A DNA stretch of 46,124 nt from Fragilaria radians (GCA_900642245.1 CAAAJI010000189.1:28856-74979), one strand, 5' to 3'; shown: positions 1 to 12,050, counted from the first letter of the stretch. The notes: generated by a model not told the origin, from the letters alone. Numbers and translations: made by a program.

Positions 1-3000
1 AAGCGGATGAATTTACATCACAGCTTCAGCCAGCGAAGGATGTTTCTGTTCATGCCGTGATGTCATCTCTATATTTTAATGCTATAGTTTTTTGCTTCCT
101 CCTCGCAAGTTATGAAGTCCTTCGAAGAATCATGCCATCTGTGTATGCCTCTCGCAAGCTTTACGACGCGGAGCCATCCGAGCGAGGAATGCCCGGAACC
201 TTCAATCTTCCGTTTGATTCATATGTACCCTTTGATTGGGTCGCGCCCGTCTTTGGTGTATCTTGGAAAACAGTTCGACAGACTGCTGGACTAGATGCTT
301 ACTTCTTTCTTCGTTTCATTCGAATGTGTATTCGAATTACCGGTGAGTGTTTTTCACTTCACTGTGAATGACCAGTGAATATTTCAACTTTTTTCTTATC
401 AAGCTTCTTCATAACAATAGCTGTTTCAACATTTTGGGCTTTGGTAATCCTTGCTCCGACCTATGCCACAGGAAAAAACGGCGCAAGTGGATGGTACCAT
501 ATATCCATGACAAATGTCGAGAGCGGAAGCTGGCGTATGCTGATTCCCGTATTATTTATTTACCTTTTCTCATCGTTTACATATTTTGTGATGAAACAAG
601 AGTTTTCTCATTGGATGGAACTTAGAATGGATTTCTTAGGACGAGGCGAAAGGAATGTAGATCCACAACACCACTTTTCGCTAATGCTGGAGAACATTCC
701 TCATGAGCTGCGATCGGATAAAGCACTATTCGATTACTTTGATAGGCTTTTTCCAGGTAAGGTCCATTCTGCGTCGGTTATTTTAAACCTACCGGTGTTG
801 GAAAATTTTGTGAAGAAACGCTTGAGAGTGGTAAGACGTTTGGAAAAAGCTATTGCTTACTATCATGCAACTGGAACTCGACCGACACATACCGTGGGGC
901 AATTCCAGCTTCAATTTCTCGGTGTTGACATTGTGTTTCCCTATGTATCATTTTGGCATTTTTTTTCTCGACATGATAGGTAAGTGCTTCATGAGATTTC
1001 TTGGACATGAAGAAACGAAACCATGATCTATCTCATACAGACTGTAACCAGTAATGTGTTTCACGTTAACGAAGATGGGAGACTTCCCAATGAAGGATGT
1101 GTTGTAGATTCGATTTCATGTTACACAATGGAACTTGCAAAGTTGAACAGAAAAGTCCAAGCATTACAAAAGCAACGAGAAATTGTTGCAGAAAACGGAC
1201 TACACCATTCATGCATGAGTGGAAAATGGCTCATTGATGCAGTTGATGCAGCCACTGAAGCTGCAAGTGCTATCATGGATGATTCGATGGACGACAACAG
1301 TCTTAGGACAATGAACGACTCGGCAGTTTTTGGACCCGACCTAGTTCTAAGAGCAGAAAATATGACAAGTAGATACGGTTCTTTTGGATCTACAAAAAGT
1401 AGCAATGTTTCATCAGCCCAAGTCACTAATTCTGCACATCGCAGAAAGCTGTATCACTCAAAGGTAAATGGAGAATATTCTACAGCGGCAGTTAGTTTTT
1501 CGTCTTTGCCTAGTGATGTTGGATGCTCCTCTAGTAATGATTCTGAAAAAAATATTCGTCTTGTTACTTCGGATCACTTGGTACGTATTGCTATCGAGGT
1601 TTTCCATTCATGAAAAAAACCGTACTCTGACAACAATACTCAGGAGACCGTTAAGTTTGCCGCATCTGTTGGGAAACATTTACCTCATCCAAACAGGAGA
1701 AGCAAACATTCCACACTATTTCGAAGAATGATTGGAAGATTAGGTCTTGACTTTCTTGTAGCAATCTTGAAGTATTTAAGCCACCAACTTGGTGAGTTGA
1801 GGAAAATCCGGTTGCCATGTATCTATCATGCTCTCGCTCACATCTTTCAGATCTACTTTATGCAAATGTCGTCGGAACAACGATGTCGAGTACTGGCTTT
1901 GTAACTTTCCTTGATCTAACCTCAGTGGCAACAGCTGCATCAACGCCTCTTACACATAAGCCGAATATTCTTAAAGCGGCTGTCGCGCCTGAGCCTAGAG
2001 ATATTCGATGGAAAAGTGCTCATAGGCTTTCAAAGATGTTGCAGAGGAGAGAAATCTTTTCCAATATTTTCTTATCATTCGGTATTGTGCTTTGGTCCAT
2101 TCCCCTTACAGCAATACAGGCTTTCGCCACAGCTGAGCAAGTTGCAAGAATACCCGGTATGGATTGGGTTTTGACAATGGACGGTGGAAGTTTTACTAAT
2201 TTCATAAACGGATATCTGCCAGTAATAGCACTACTGGGGTTGATCATGTTATTGCCCATTATTTTCGAACAGATTGCCATAAACTATGAGCATCGAAAAA
2301 CTGTTTCTGATGTTCAGCGTAGCATGCTTGGTCGCTATTTTTATTATCAGCTAGCAAACATCTACCTAACAGTTACTGCGGGATCATTTTGGGAATCAGT
2401 TGCTGATATACTTGACCACCCAGGGAACATTTTAGAGATTCTAGGAAAGAGTCTTCCAAAAGTTGTGGGATACTTCATCAGTTTGTTGATCACGAAAATT
2501 CTAGCTGGACTCCCAATAGTTGTTCTTCGAGTTGGTGCACTTTCAAGAATGCTTATTCTTCAGGGTATCGTTTCGAAAAACAAAGTGACTCAAAGGGAAC
2601 TAGACTTCGTGTTCAGGAGGGAAAATTTGCTTTACGGATGGGAATATCCAAGTTTGCTCTTGGTCATTGTCATTTGCTTTACTTATGCTTGTACGTCATT
2701 TTGTTCTTCTTTTGTTTGATGTCCACAAATCTGCAGCTAACAAGTATTTTAAAAGGTATCTGTCCTATCATCTTACCTTTTGGGGCAATATACTTCATTG
2801 GAGCACTTATGGTATACAAGAAGCAAGTACTCTATGTTTATATGCCTCTATATGAGTCGGGTGGTGCGATGTTTCCTGACGTTTGTGGATATATGTTATT
2901 TGGGCTTTTGTGTAGTCAAATGACATTGCTGGGGTATTGCGTAATTCGACAGTGCTTTTATGAGCCACTGATGCTCATGCCCCTACCATTCATTACGATT

Positions 3001-3411
3001 TGGGTATCTCGCTATTTTCGACACAATTTCTCAGAGGCGGCTCGGCAGCTCTCACTCGAACGAGCTGTAGAGCGAGATCGAGCATCCGATCTAAAGGCTG
3101 CCCAAGCAAAAAAAACTCAAAATAAGTTGACTTCTCCATCTTTTGATGAACGACGTACAGTTTTTGATAGGAAACTTTATCGTCAACCAGTGTTGACGGA
3201 ATCGCTGGTGGAACCCATGAGTTATCGACGGGATGAACCTGATCTGATAACAGATGAAGTTGCGTCTTCTCTGCGTCGGCTTTTCTATGATGTATCATCT
3301 TTGACAGTAACAATGTCGGAAGACCATCCGCCCATTATCCCTGAAGACCCTTGTGAATCTGAAGAATCAATATATCTCACCCCTTCAAAAGGTGAAGAAG
3401 CTATAGTGTAA
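1..3411 (+). CDS. OSCA/CSC1-like (DUF221) cation channel, 5' partial
   Basis: Likely an osmosensitive/mechanosensitive calcium-permeable channel of the OSCA/CSC1/TMEM63 family, a multi-pass membrane protein. I infer six exons: 1-342, 421-979, 1052-1580, 1644-1791, 1851-2690 and 2756-3411. All introns are GT-AG (59-78 bp) and the joined frame stays open, giving 1023 residues in the window. The first exon is open to the left edge, so the start may lie outside; an in-frame ATG at 60 is an alternative. Family signs: the N-terminal RSN1-type segment (FNAIVFCFLLASYEVLRR, then GLDAYFFLRFIRM), a cytosolic RRM-like loop with a Cys/Tyr-containing linker (VVDSISCYTMELAKL), and the polytopic 7TM core in exons 5-6 (AVAPEPRDIRW, TNFINGYLPVIALL, PIIFEQIAINYEH, YVYMPLYESGGAMFPD). 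The C-terminal tail has the YRQP motif seen in this family. It converges on the DMT gene 193 bp away. Confidence 0.88.
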
Positions 3412-3604
3412 TAAAAATATAGAAACATTTAGGCCTTAGAACACCATGTGAAAGTCTAAGATTATCTAATCTTATTGCTTCAAAAGCGGATGAGGCTTTA
3501 GTTTAGCTTCCGGCCATTAAGCGTGTATCATATCGAAGTTATCTTAGGCCTTCAACGAAGGATACCGTTTGTAATAAGTTTATAGAAACTCTTCGTCCTT
3601 ATTG
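3412..3604. other. Convergent 3' spacer
   Basis: A 193-bp AT-rich region between the stop codons of the OSCA-like and DMT genes. I see no coding sequence or repeat; both 3' UTRs must lie here and may overlap. Confidence 0.6.
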
Positions 3605-4864
3605 TTATACTTTGAAGCCATTTACTGGAAGAGTGTTATCAAGCCATCCTGACTCAGAGCTTGCGAAAGCTTCCGGCATCTCTATGTAGTCGTTCTTTTC
3701 AATTTTCTTTGATGTGAGACATGGTAATGAAAGCTTTAACTCAATGCAAGCCACACCGGCCAGTACGAGTAGCAAGCCAATCCAATCAAAGTTTCCAACT
3801 TGAAAAGGTGAACCATGAAGATAGTGATCGACGATCAAGGATATCGGTATTGTCAAAGGGGCTGTAATCGCGGTTATAACTGGTGTTGTGAAGAATATTG
3901 CAATAGCAAGAGACGCATCAAATGCATATTCCACTAAGGCATTACAAATTAATGCTGGAATAAGTCCTCTTGACGGCAACTCGAACACTTCAAGTCCAAT
4001 GAAATGAAGTATTAATAGCACTGGCCAACCTAGAAATAAATTACAGAGTCCCATTACTCCCAAGGTAGCAACTGTGTCAAGCAGGCCATCAAGGTTCGTC
4101 AATTCTGGCTTATCAATTGAAATGATCTTCCAAGAAATTTGATAGAATGCCCAAACAATAGCTGAAATGAGCGTCGCGCTTATTCCATATATTACTTTGG
4201 CAGAGGCTTCCTCTTCATCGTCCCCGGAGTCCAGTACAGGTGGAATGACAATTAGAGTAACTCCTAGTAATGATATTGCTATTCCTATCGCTTCCGCATA
4301 AGTGAATTTAGTACCCAAACAGCACACCATTAGGCCCACAGTAACTGCGGCTTGCAGTTGATAAACTGCATTAGATACAGCCACAGAAATGTAATCTAAA
4401 CCAATAATCCACAATATATTCAAGGCGAGCAATAACAACTGCATACCAGAAGAGCATAGTACCATGTATCCCAAACCTGATGAACCAGCCCAAGTTGATT
4501 GCAAGAACTCTATGACAGAGCATTTCCGCCAACGTCGACAATACCCAAATAAAGGTATCCAACTTAGGAGCATAAAATTGTAAGAAAACCAGGAAAGGAA
4601 TGCAGGTCTATCAAATGCCTCCGGTGCCATCGTTCCATTTGCGATCCCCTGCATCATTTCGGCATTGGCAACCCAAAGTAACAGGTATGCAAGTATGGTC
4701 ACAACAGATACAATTAGATACACATAGTTTGAGGACTGCAATGAATATTCACTTTTTTGGATATTTGGTTCAAGGGTGAAACATTCTATATCACGCTCAC
4801 GTTCCGTATTTTCTCCATATTCTTCAGAAATAGGACGGAGAATGCTCTCTCCCGATGTGACCAT
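3605..4864 (-). CDS. DMT-superfamily transporter (SLC35F/EamA-like)
   Basis: A 419-aa protein with about ten hydrophobic segments, typical of drug/metabolite transporters of the SLC35F5/THI74-like branch. These are membrane permeases of organelle or endomembranes whose substrate cannot be read from sequence. The first half has the EamA-type repeat ending in GIAISLLGVTLIVIPPVLDS. An acidic loop (DSGDDEEEAS) separates the halves. The second half shows ISAIVWAFYQISWKI, PALICNALVEYAFDASLAIA and TPVITAITAPLTIPISLIVD, the pattern of the SLC35F C-terminal EamA unit. I start at the ATG at 4864; the longer open frame to 4903 begins only with TTG. There are no introns in the frame. It converges on the OSCA-like gene. 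Confidence 0.85.
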   Translation of the reverse strand: MVTSGESILRPISEEYGENTERERDIECFTLEPNIQKSEYSLQSSNYVYLIVSVVTILAYLLLWVANAEMMQGIANGTMAPEAFDRPAFLSWFSYNFMLLSWIPLFGYCRRWRKCSVIEFLQSTWAGSSGLGYMVLCSSGMQLLLLALNILWIIGLDYISVAVSNAVYQLQAAVTVGLMVCCLGTKFTYAEAIGIAISLLGVTLIVIPPVLDSGDDEEEASAKVIYGISATLISAIVWAFYQISWKIISIDKPELTNLDGLLDTVATLGVMGLCNLFLGWPVLLILHFIGLEVFELPSRGLIPALICNALVEYAFDASLAIAIFFTTPVITAITAPLTIPISLIVDHYLHGSPFQVGNFDWIGLLLVLAGVACIELKLSLPCLTSKKIEKNDYIEMPEAFASSESGWLDNTLPVNGFKV

Positions 4865-5031
4865 GCTGAAACACTTATGAATTGATCCATGGGTGGCCTT
4901 CAAAAAAGTAACGAACGTTTTCTCAATTTATCATTTGTTCTTTTGGCGATGTTGGTGTGATGAGGGCTCAAATGTCATCGTCACTAAGGTTATGGAAGTG
5001 AAGAAAAAGAAAAAATAATGAATATTTTCTA

Positions 5032-5226
5032 GGGGAATTTACAAAAATCGTACTACTCTAAACGGCGATTTAAGTTATCAAGGCTGAGAGTTTTGATTGG
5101 AGCTTTGCTTGTTATACTGAGTCTCTACTTTTCAATGGTTCTTGCGTAAGAATTTTTTTAATGAAAAAAAAGTAGTACGATTTTTGAAAATATTTTCAAC
5201 ACTAGTACGATTTTTGTAAATTCCCC
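5032..5226. mobile_element. Non-autonomous TIR element, Mutator-like (MULE-type MITE)
   Basis: A 195-bp element with perfect 24-bp terminal inverted repeats (5032-5055 and 5203-5226) beginning GGGGAATTTACAAAAATCG. It is flanked by a perfect 9-bp direct duplication TATTTTCTA (5023-5031 and 5227-5235), the footprint of insertion. A 9-bp duplication and ends starting with G are typical of Mutator-like elements. There is no coding capacity, so it would need a transposase in trans. An additional internal inverted copy of the TIR core (AGTAGTACGATTTTTG, 5171-5186) matches the left end over 16 bp, so the right end carries two tandem binding-site-like copies. The intact TIRs and duplication suggest a recent insertion. 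Confidence 0.85.
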
Positions 5227-5235
5227 TATTTTCTA

Positions 5236-5559
5236 TTCGCAAATGAGTACGACAGAAAGTTCAACCGGGAAAAGCAATATGAAGAAAAGCCAATTACAGT
5301 CTTCACTTAATTATGGTCACTGACAATCAATACCTCCTTTCCTGCATGCTTGACTTCTACATATTCATTTGATGAGATTTCTCGATCAATTTGTAAATTT
5401 CCATCTAGTTTCCACTGATAAACGTAAATGGATGTAGATTTCTCAGGTGTATTAAATAATGTCATGCTCTGAATTTAAGGCAATGCAAAGAAATCTCGTA
5501 CGAGTTCAGCTTCGTCTTCTGTATTGTTGTAAATGTTATGTGCATGATTTAGCTGTCAA
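5236..5559. other. Spacer, nothing recognised
   Basis: AT-rich spacer immediately right of the TIR element. I see no convincing open frame, RNA gene or repeat. Confidence 0.5.
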
Positions 5560-5900
5560 TAATACCTTTATTGTTGACGTGGCTGTTAATGTTGTTGTTG
5601 TTTTCAATGATGGCGTCTTGTCAGAAAGAAATGTGCGCAGGAACCGTAAATTGTGGTGGTGAAGTAGTAATTGATGAATCTGTCAATGACGTTGTTGTCA
5701 TGTCAATGCTGCTGTTAATACTGCTATCAAGACTACTGTCGATGTTGTTATTGATGTTGCTATTCTTGCTGCTGCTGCTATTCATGTTGTCATTGTTCGA
5801 AATGCAGCTGTTGATGAACCTTTCATTGTTTTGTTACTTTTGGCCTGGTAATTTTGTCTATGTTGTATTTTTTGTCACGATGTTGATACTGCTGTTGTAG
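5560..5900 (+). repeat. Low-complexity GTT/CTG/ATG-rich tract
   Basis: A degenerate trinucleotide-biased stretch made of imperfect TTG/GTT/CTG/GAT units (for example around 5575-5600 and 5690-5840). It keeps long open frames in more than one phase, reading as Leu-rich or as Val/Asn/Asp-rich peptides (such as DVAVNVVVVFND). Open frames in several phases are expected from such composition, so I do not call a gene. It could be a decayed repeat-coding sequence or an expanding microsatellite. Confidence 0.5.
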
Positions 5901-7831
5901 TTATAATCAATTTAGCCATTAACCATGACTTGATGTGGCGTTTACTGTCGTATTTGTTCTTGAATTTGTTGACTATTTTGTAGCTGTTATTGATGTGGCT
6001 GCTAAGGCTTATGCTACCCTTGACAATAAAAGAATCTACCTGAATTCACTACTTCTCCCGTGACGTGTAAATACTCATTGTAGAATTCCTGAAATGGTAT
6101 TATCAAGCATGAAAGACAATTCTGGATCATCGCAAACAAGAGTATGTCTGGATCAATACTTCATCTAAAATCTGCATCCTAGCGCATTAATTAATTTTGC
6201 AAAAGACTTGTTTGTAATCCCTTCAAATATCCCTATATTTTGACACTGGGATAATTGTGGCTCATTAAAAAAGATAGTTCTATCTATTGGAACTCCCTCC
6301 TCTGCATACTTGAATACCATTGATTTATATGAATAAAGGACGCCATCAAGAATAAACATTTAGAACTCTGTTTTATCATATTTACTCGAAATCGCAGAAT
6401 GTTACACTTATCATTTGTGTTTCATCATTTGTCACATGAATATTCACCCTTCCCTCAAAGTCTTGTCCATCACCGACTATTTCCTGAATGACCTGTAAAC
6501 ATCATCGCTGCATACTATTGTCAGATATAACAATTGAGAGTAAATATGACCTGTGTAGCCGTTGGTTTTGATGTTAATTATCTTGAAAAAGAAAAACTCA
6601 TAAAGAAGGGCATATGAAAGATGTAAGGGATTTAGCTTTGTTGGGTACATGATGTCGGATGTCATGGTATGAATGGTTTAAAACTTCAAGTCTTTACGGT
6701 ATAAATCTTCGCAATTTCAACTATGAAATGATTAATAATAAACGAGTTCAAGGATTCTTTTCTTAGTTGTTTAAGGTAGCAAAGGTTGAAATATAGAGGA
6801 ATTTCAAGTATGGATTATAGAAACAAATATGAGTTTGTGAATTAAATTATCCTCACTAGAGGAATGCAAGATAGACATACAATATAGACTTTGAAAAATA
6901 AATTTTTGATAATTCGGGGAGTGTAGCATTAAAACTTCATAAGAGCTTGATGCATGGTTTCCTTTTGGTAGTTTTAGGCATGGAAGGGGGGCTATGTATA
7001 AGAATTTACTAATTGGAGGTATGATTTAGGTTTACTAGGAGTTGGCTTTTGCTTTTTTATATGGCTCATTGTATATGAATTCCGCAGAAGATTGCTGTTG
7101 CGTTCTGCAGCTATAACTCCGGGTTGTAAAGTCTGAGAGAATATGAACATGGACTTAGGACTCCATGAACGCAGTTATTTGCTTTCTTTGAATTAGAGCA
7201 CTGTAATTTGGTTCACAGGCAGAGGACAAACCGAATTGTTCAAACCTAGATACATCATCAAGTTATGGGTCATTTTTACTATATGATCTTGGGACTGCCA
7301 TTATCTTAGTTGGTGCTTCCATGTTGACAAGATGGTTACCATACCTGATCATCTCCAATGCATATTGACATGGTAATGTTAGGGCAACCATATGTCATTC
7401 AAGAGTTTCGAAATGCCTTGCATTAAGACCTATGCGCTTTATAAGCCCTTATTGAATCGTATAATTATATAATGACTTCTTAATTTGTTTTAATTTCGAA
7501 AAGTCATACAAATTTCAGGAATACAATGACGGCATAAGTTTCTTTCAGTTCTTTGAATTATGTAAATTGACTTGTTCCATGTATTAGTTTTATAGTCACT
7601 CCTACTTCCCAAAACCAATCCCGAACACGATCAGCTCTATAGATTTGCTTCGACATTTGATGTAGAACAGTCATACATAATTTACCGTATATTGAACAAT
7701 TGCAAAAGGTTGGTAGCTTCATCTTCTTGACTAATCATACTCATATCATTCGACGTTTCTAGCGGTTGAAGAAGGATATCTGTTGTAGAAAATTTCGCTT
7801 ATTCATCTTTGACTTTGAACATTTAGGAACC
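5901..7831. other. Long AT-rich spacer upstream of the M6 gene
   Basis: About 1.9 kb with only short open frames, including a 64-codon one on the minus strand (6165-6359) without recognisable homology. No RNA gene or intact transposon end was seen. The last few hundred bases should hold the promoter of the M6-like gene. Confidence 0.5.
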
Positions 7832-9403
7832 ATGTTATTTAAAGCTGTGGTGCTTCTAGCCTTAACTCACAAGGGAATGGGCATGCCTGCAAGTCCGATT
7901 CCCTTTTCTCCTGCCCAAGCAAATGGGCATCCAACAGCATGCATCATGCAAGTAATTGGGAATCCGGGGTATCACTATGTGATTTGCCAAACCGCACCGG
8001 AAGGGTTCTACAGTACTGCTATTAATCAGAAAGATGGACTAATTTACTATGGAAAGCTTGAGGATGGAAAGCTTGTTCCAGGCGATGATGTAGTGGGAGA
8101 AGTTGATCCCGAGGAGGCTGGTATTGAATTGTACCAGATCGAAAGTGCTAAAACTGCACATGAGAGTTGCATGAAAAACGATTATTGCAAATGGAAAATA
8201 GACAACAACGGTCTTAGTAATGGAAAGCCTCCAGATTCTGAATATAGTAATCTCGTTGTCCCCTTTTACTTTGCGGATCACGAAGATCGAAAATTGGACG
8301 TGGAAGCTCTAGAAACTGATGTTTTTAACGATGATCATATCTCCGTCAAGGACTTTTTTGAAAGTCAATCCTACGGGAAGATGAAATGGAAGAACACTTT
8401 TACCGAACCTGTGATTATCAGTAAGAAGGAAATCGATTGCGCTGATAATGTCTCCGGAACTTCGAACAAGATGAAAGATTGTCTAGAGGAAGTGCTCTCG
8501 TTGTTAGAAGATGCCTCCCCCAAAGACTTTGATGGTGTGACCTTTATTCATAGTGGTTATGGTGCTGAGTTCGGAGGTCGCGATGAGGATTTGACCTATC
8601 TAGATGATCGTATCTGGAGTCATTCATGGGAGCTTGACTCCAAGGACTATAAGGGACGATACGCCCTCATCTCCGGATTTTATGGGGCCAGTAATGCCCG
8701 CTACCAGCATGCGGGAGTCGCTATACACGAAATCGCCCAGATGTTGGGAGCACCGACTCAGTACGGTCCAGAGCCAGGCAATGGACTGGGGAACTACGAC
8801 GTCATGGCAAGTCCTTTTGGATTTGACGGACACCTACACAACTGTGGCTCATTAAGTGCGTACTCGAAGGTACTTTTAGAATGGGCCGACGTGGAGGAAA
8901 TCACGGAGGAGGGAGAATATACTATCGACTCATCCGATACATCTAATAAGGTGTATAAAATCTCCAAGGGCTTTCCAAAGAACGAATATTTCCTCATTGA
9001 AAACCGTAATGGAGGTGGGTATGACAAGGGGATGCGCGGATTAGGCTTGGCTATTTATCACATTGACGAGAGTGCAAATGGACTCGTAGGGCATCCCGAG
9101 GACGGTGAGAACTACCCAAAAAATCATTACATTGTTTCATTAGTGCAAGCCGATGGCCGTTTTGATTTGGAAAGAGAAGAAGATCAAGGTGACAATGGCG
9201 ACTTGTTTCGAACTGGTTTTGTGGATGGGATAACACCAGATGGACCCCTGATAGACGGAAAGCCCACTGATGAGGAATATCCAAATACTAAGGCTTACAG
9301 TGGTGGGAAATTCAAAGATACTGGGATTACAATCAAGGATATCTCTGTTCCTGGAAAGACTATGACATTTACAGTTTCATTCGGGGAATCATCGTCATCT
9401 TAA
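7832..9403 (+). CDS. Secreted M6-like (immune inhibitor A-type) metallopeptidase homologue with degenerate zinc site
   Basis: A 523-aa single-exon protein. I start at the ATG at 7832 (context gaaccATG); the frame upstream to 7766 begins with TTG. The N-terminus MLFKAVVLLALTHKGMGMP looks like a secretory signal peptide. Peptidase M6 hallmarks follow: VVPFYFADHEDR, SVKDFFESQSYGKM (near residue 170), FDGVTFIHSGYGAEF, IWSHSWEL, then the zinc-site region and GNGLGNYDVMAS (Met-turn region). The HExxH motif reads HEIAQ (His299, Glu300, Gln303; CAG at 8738-8740), so the second zinc-ligand histidine is missing. The protein may therefore be an inactive pseudo-peptidase, bind zinc differently, or carry a recent mutation. 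No introns are needed. Nearest gene is APC4, convergent, 103 bp away. Confidence 0.85.
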   Translation: MLFKAVVLLALTHKGMGMPASPIPFSPAQANGHPTACIMQVIGNPGYHYVICQTAPEGFYSTAINQKDGLIYYGKLEDGKLVPGDDVVGEVDPEEAGIELYQIESAKTAHESCMKNDYCKWKIDNNGLSNGKPPDSEYSNLVVPFYFADHEDRKLDVEALETDVFNDDHISVKDFFESQSYGKMKWKNTFTEPVIISKKEIDCADNVSGTSNKMKDCLEEVLSLLEDASPKDFDGVTFIHSGYGAEFGGRDEDLTYLDDRIWSHSWELDSKDYKGRYALISGFYGASNARYQHAGVAIHEIAQMLGAPTQYGPEPGNGLGNYDVMASPFGFDGHLHNCGSLSAYSKVLLEWADVEEITEEGEYTIDSSDTSNKVYKISKGFPKNEYFLIENRNGGGYDKGMRGLGLAIYHIDESANGLVGHPEDGENYPKNHYIVSLVQADGRFDLEREEDQGDNGDLFRTGFVDGITPDGPLIDGKPTDEEYPNTKAYSGGKFKDTGITIKDISVPGKTMTFTVSFGESSSS

Positions 9404-9506
9404 CTTTATGGTATGAACATTTAAGAGTACTGAGAATGCATGAGAAGATACATTTAGATTACAATATAGTGAGTTTATTGTAGCGTTTGAAAATAGTAGG
9501 GAAGGT

Positions 9507-12050
9507 TTAGTTATCATCCATTTCATCGTCCAAGTCTTCGTCTTCTTCTAAATCAAATAACTGAAGTTGTTTTGTTCCATTATTTTGGAAGGTCACCACT
9601 CCACCTACACCTCGAGACCCACACAAATGTAACTTAGCCTCATCAAGGCTTTGTACACTGGAATGAACTATGCGGACTAATAGGACAGAGTTAGAACTTT
9701 CAATAAGCATTTACCAAGGTAGAGTTACAATACTCACCCCTTGCAGTCACAAAATTTGGATTCGAATCATCGTCTTCACAATTTGGCAATATTGGAATCG
9801 AAGCATCTGTAATCATATCTAAATTGCGGATATCGAGTTTGTCCTGTGCCATCTTTGTGTTGGCCACTGAAAATTGTATTGAATCGTAGGATAGGATCCA
9901 AAGTTGTAGCTCGGACTCATGCTGAACCAAAAGTCCTAGGGCCTGTCTCCCTTCCTTCTCAACGGTCTTTTCGTCTCCAGAACTACGACTACTCAAACCG
10001 TCATCGCCGTAGAATGCTATTGCAGTAACGCGACAATTTTCAGGCAGTATCAAACATTTTGTTAGCACAACGTTGACGCTTGATCCTAAAGGAATCAAAA
10101 TGAGCCGTATCCCTTGATTATGTTTACAAGATACCGCAAGAACGGTCCACTGTCGGCTAAATGAAAAATGACAGTCATCTAAATCATTGATCGGAAAAAA
10201 TGAACCATCGCGTGAGGGTTCGTCTTCGTGGATTAGTTTTTCGATACCTGTTCGTGAATGAAGCGCACAAATGTTGTCGGCGATATCGGAGAAGACGATT
10301 TCAGTCTTTGATATTGTATTTTGTACACATGCTTTGGGTTGTTCAAATAAGAGTGAGAAACTGGATTCAGCAAGATCCAGAGCAGAAGCAAGAGTTCTAA
10401 TCCCATCGGACTCAAATAACGCCGTTTTGACGTGAAGAGATGAATCTATTTTGCTTGATTCATGGGGAACATGCGTATTGCTATGGGAAATTAGTGCCTA
10501 TACAGATTGTCAGGGTGGGTATTTCAAACAGGTGATTTGATGATAAGTGCAACGTACCGTTACGTAACTGTGAATAAGAACCTCCGTAGGACTTTGCCCT
10601 TCATCAAGCAAATTTGGTTCTTGAAAGTAATCAGTGACACGATTTAACAATTCCTGGGGAACGCGTCTTTTCCGGGAATTGTCACTTTCTACTGAGTCTG
10701 GAGCCGTTCCTATAGCCTTGATTTCAGAGGCGGCACTTCTGAACCAAGAACATACATCACGTAATCGAAACCGAGCCTCGACAATTCTTAAAATAATGTG
10801 CTCGATAGAATGGAGCAGGTAGCGAACACGCAGCATTAAATCCTCTGTATGGGGCAGAAGCTCATCTTCAAGTCCGTATAGCTGGTTAACTTCCAACGCT
10901 AGTGAAAGAGCAGGTGCTAATAGTACAGAGCGCGTCAACGTTTCTACATTTGCCAATCCATTATGTAGAGTCTTTTCCATACGGACAAATAGCTGGTCAT
11001 TCATCTGAACACCTGAGAAGAATTGCTCCAGTGCATTGAAATGATTCGATGATTTCCCAAGTAAAATGTACTTGAAGAGAACAGAGCACACAGAGGAATC
11101 AACTCCGTACTTTTTGAGAATCGAGGACAGAGCATCAATTTTTGTATCTAAAGGCCTCAAAGTATTCTTCCAAGATGATAGTACATTTGGCAAAGCCTCT
11201 TTTATTGTGTGAAGGTGAGATTGTAGAGAAGAATAAAGAGCAGTGATCGTCTGAAGGCTATAGCGATGCTGAACAAATGCTGGAATGGAAAATATGATCA
11301 TTTTATGACAATCTTGTAGCACTGAGAGGTATGACAAGTCACGAGAAAGCGTCATCTCCTTAACTGGGGTACATTTGAGGTTTACAATTGGGTATCGACC
11401 ATGGATATACAACCGAATTCCATCAAAGGATGTAGCAGCGCACAAAATACTAAGTGCTGATTTACAAGTTGGATTTGACTTCCGAACAGTCTCCTCTGTA
11501 TTAGTCATATCTCCTTGTATATAAGAAGTTGGGGGTAAAAACTTAGTAGATCTATCCAAGTATGGCGATCGGTAACTATTATACGTTCAAAATAAGAGGC
11601 AACCAGAATGTAAGTACAAATTCGACCAGCCTCGATTAATGAATCATTATCTTACCTCCACATCGCATCTCTCTCACGTTCTTGTTGCGTAACAATCCAA
11701 CCAACATGCGGATTTCCTATACGTGCCCAGACCAGATGAACCAAACGAGGCCCAGTTAAAAGTCTATGCACGACACTTTCATCTTCTCCTTCTGTCATTC
11801 CTAACTCTACGTTGGAAAGGACGTATCCACCCTCTTCCCGCGCTAATGCTAGTAGAGATCCATCGGGACTCCAGGCAAGGGCTTGCACGTGCGAATATCC
11901 CACCACAGCAACACGTTGCCAAGAAACTGTACGTTGTACGATCACTCGATCACTTCCAAAGAAGGCGATCAAGTCCATAGAGGGACATAGGATACAACTC
12001 CCTGATTTAATTGTGACACTCTGAATCGGATTGAAGCATTTATATTTCAT
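9507..12050 (-). CDS. APC4: Anaphase-promoting complex subunit 4
   Basis: A scaffold subunit of the APC/C ubiquitin ligase that drives mitotic exit in the nucleus. Inferred exons on the minus strand: 12050-11656, 11575-10558, 10497-9738 and 9676-9507, with 60-80 bp GT-AG introns. The spliced frame codes for 780 aa, close to animal APC4 (about 800). Exon 1 holds the N-terminal WD40-type unit (SMDLIAFFGSDRVIVQR, then ALAWSPDGSLLALAREEGG). Exon 2 holds the APC4 'long' helical domain (YGLEDELLPHTEDLMLRVR, EARFRLRDVCSWFRSAASEI). Exon 3 continues the beta-propeller, and the C-terminus is acidic (DLEEDEDLDDEMDDN), as in other APC4 proteins. An E2F-like motif lies in its 5' region, fitting cell-cycle control. 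Confidence 0.9.

Noticed and set aside
343..403. Alternative short intron 1 of the OSCA-like gene using the AG at 403 or 375
   Set aside because: The AG at 403 breaks phase and the AG at 375 makes a 33-bp intron and lengthens TM2; the AG at 420 keeps phase and the family spacing.
5571..5900. 109-codon Leu-rich frame resembling a membrane protein
   Set aside because: Product of a GTT/CTG-biased low-complexity tract that is open in other phases too.
6165..6359. 64-codon minus-strand frame
   Set aside because: Short, AT-rich context, no recognisable motif.
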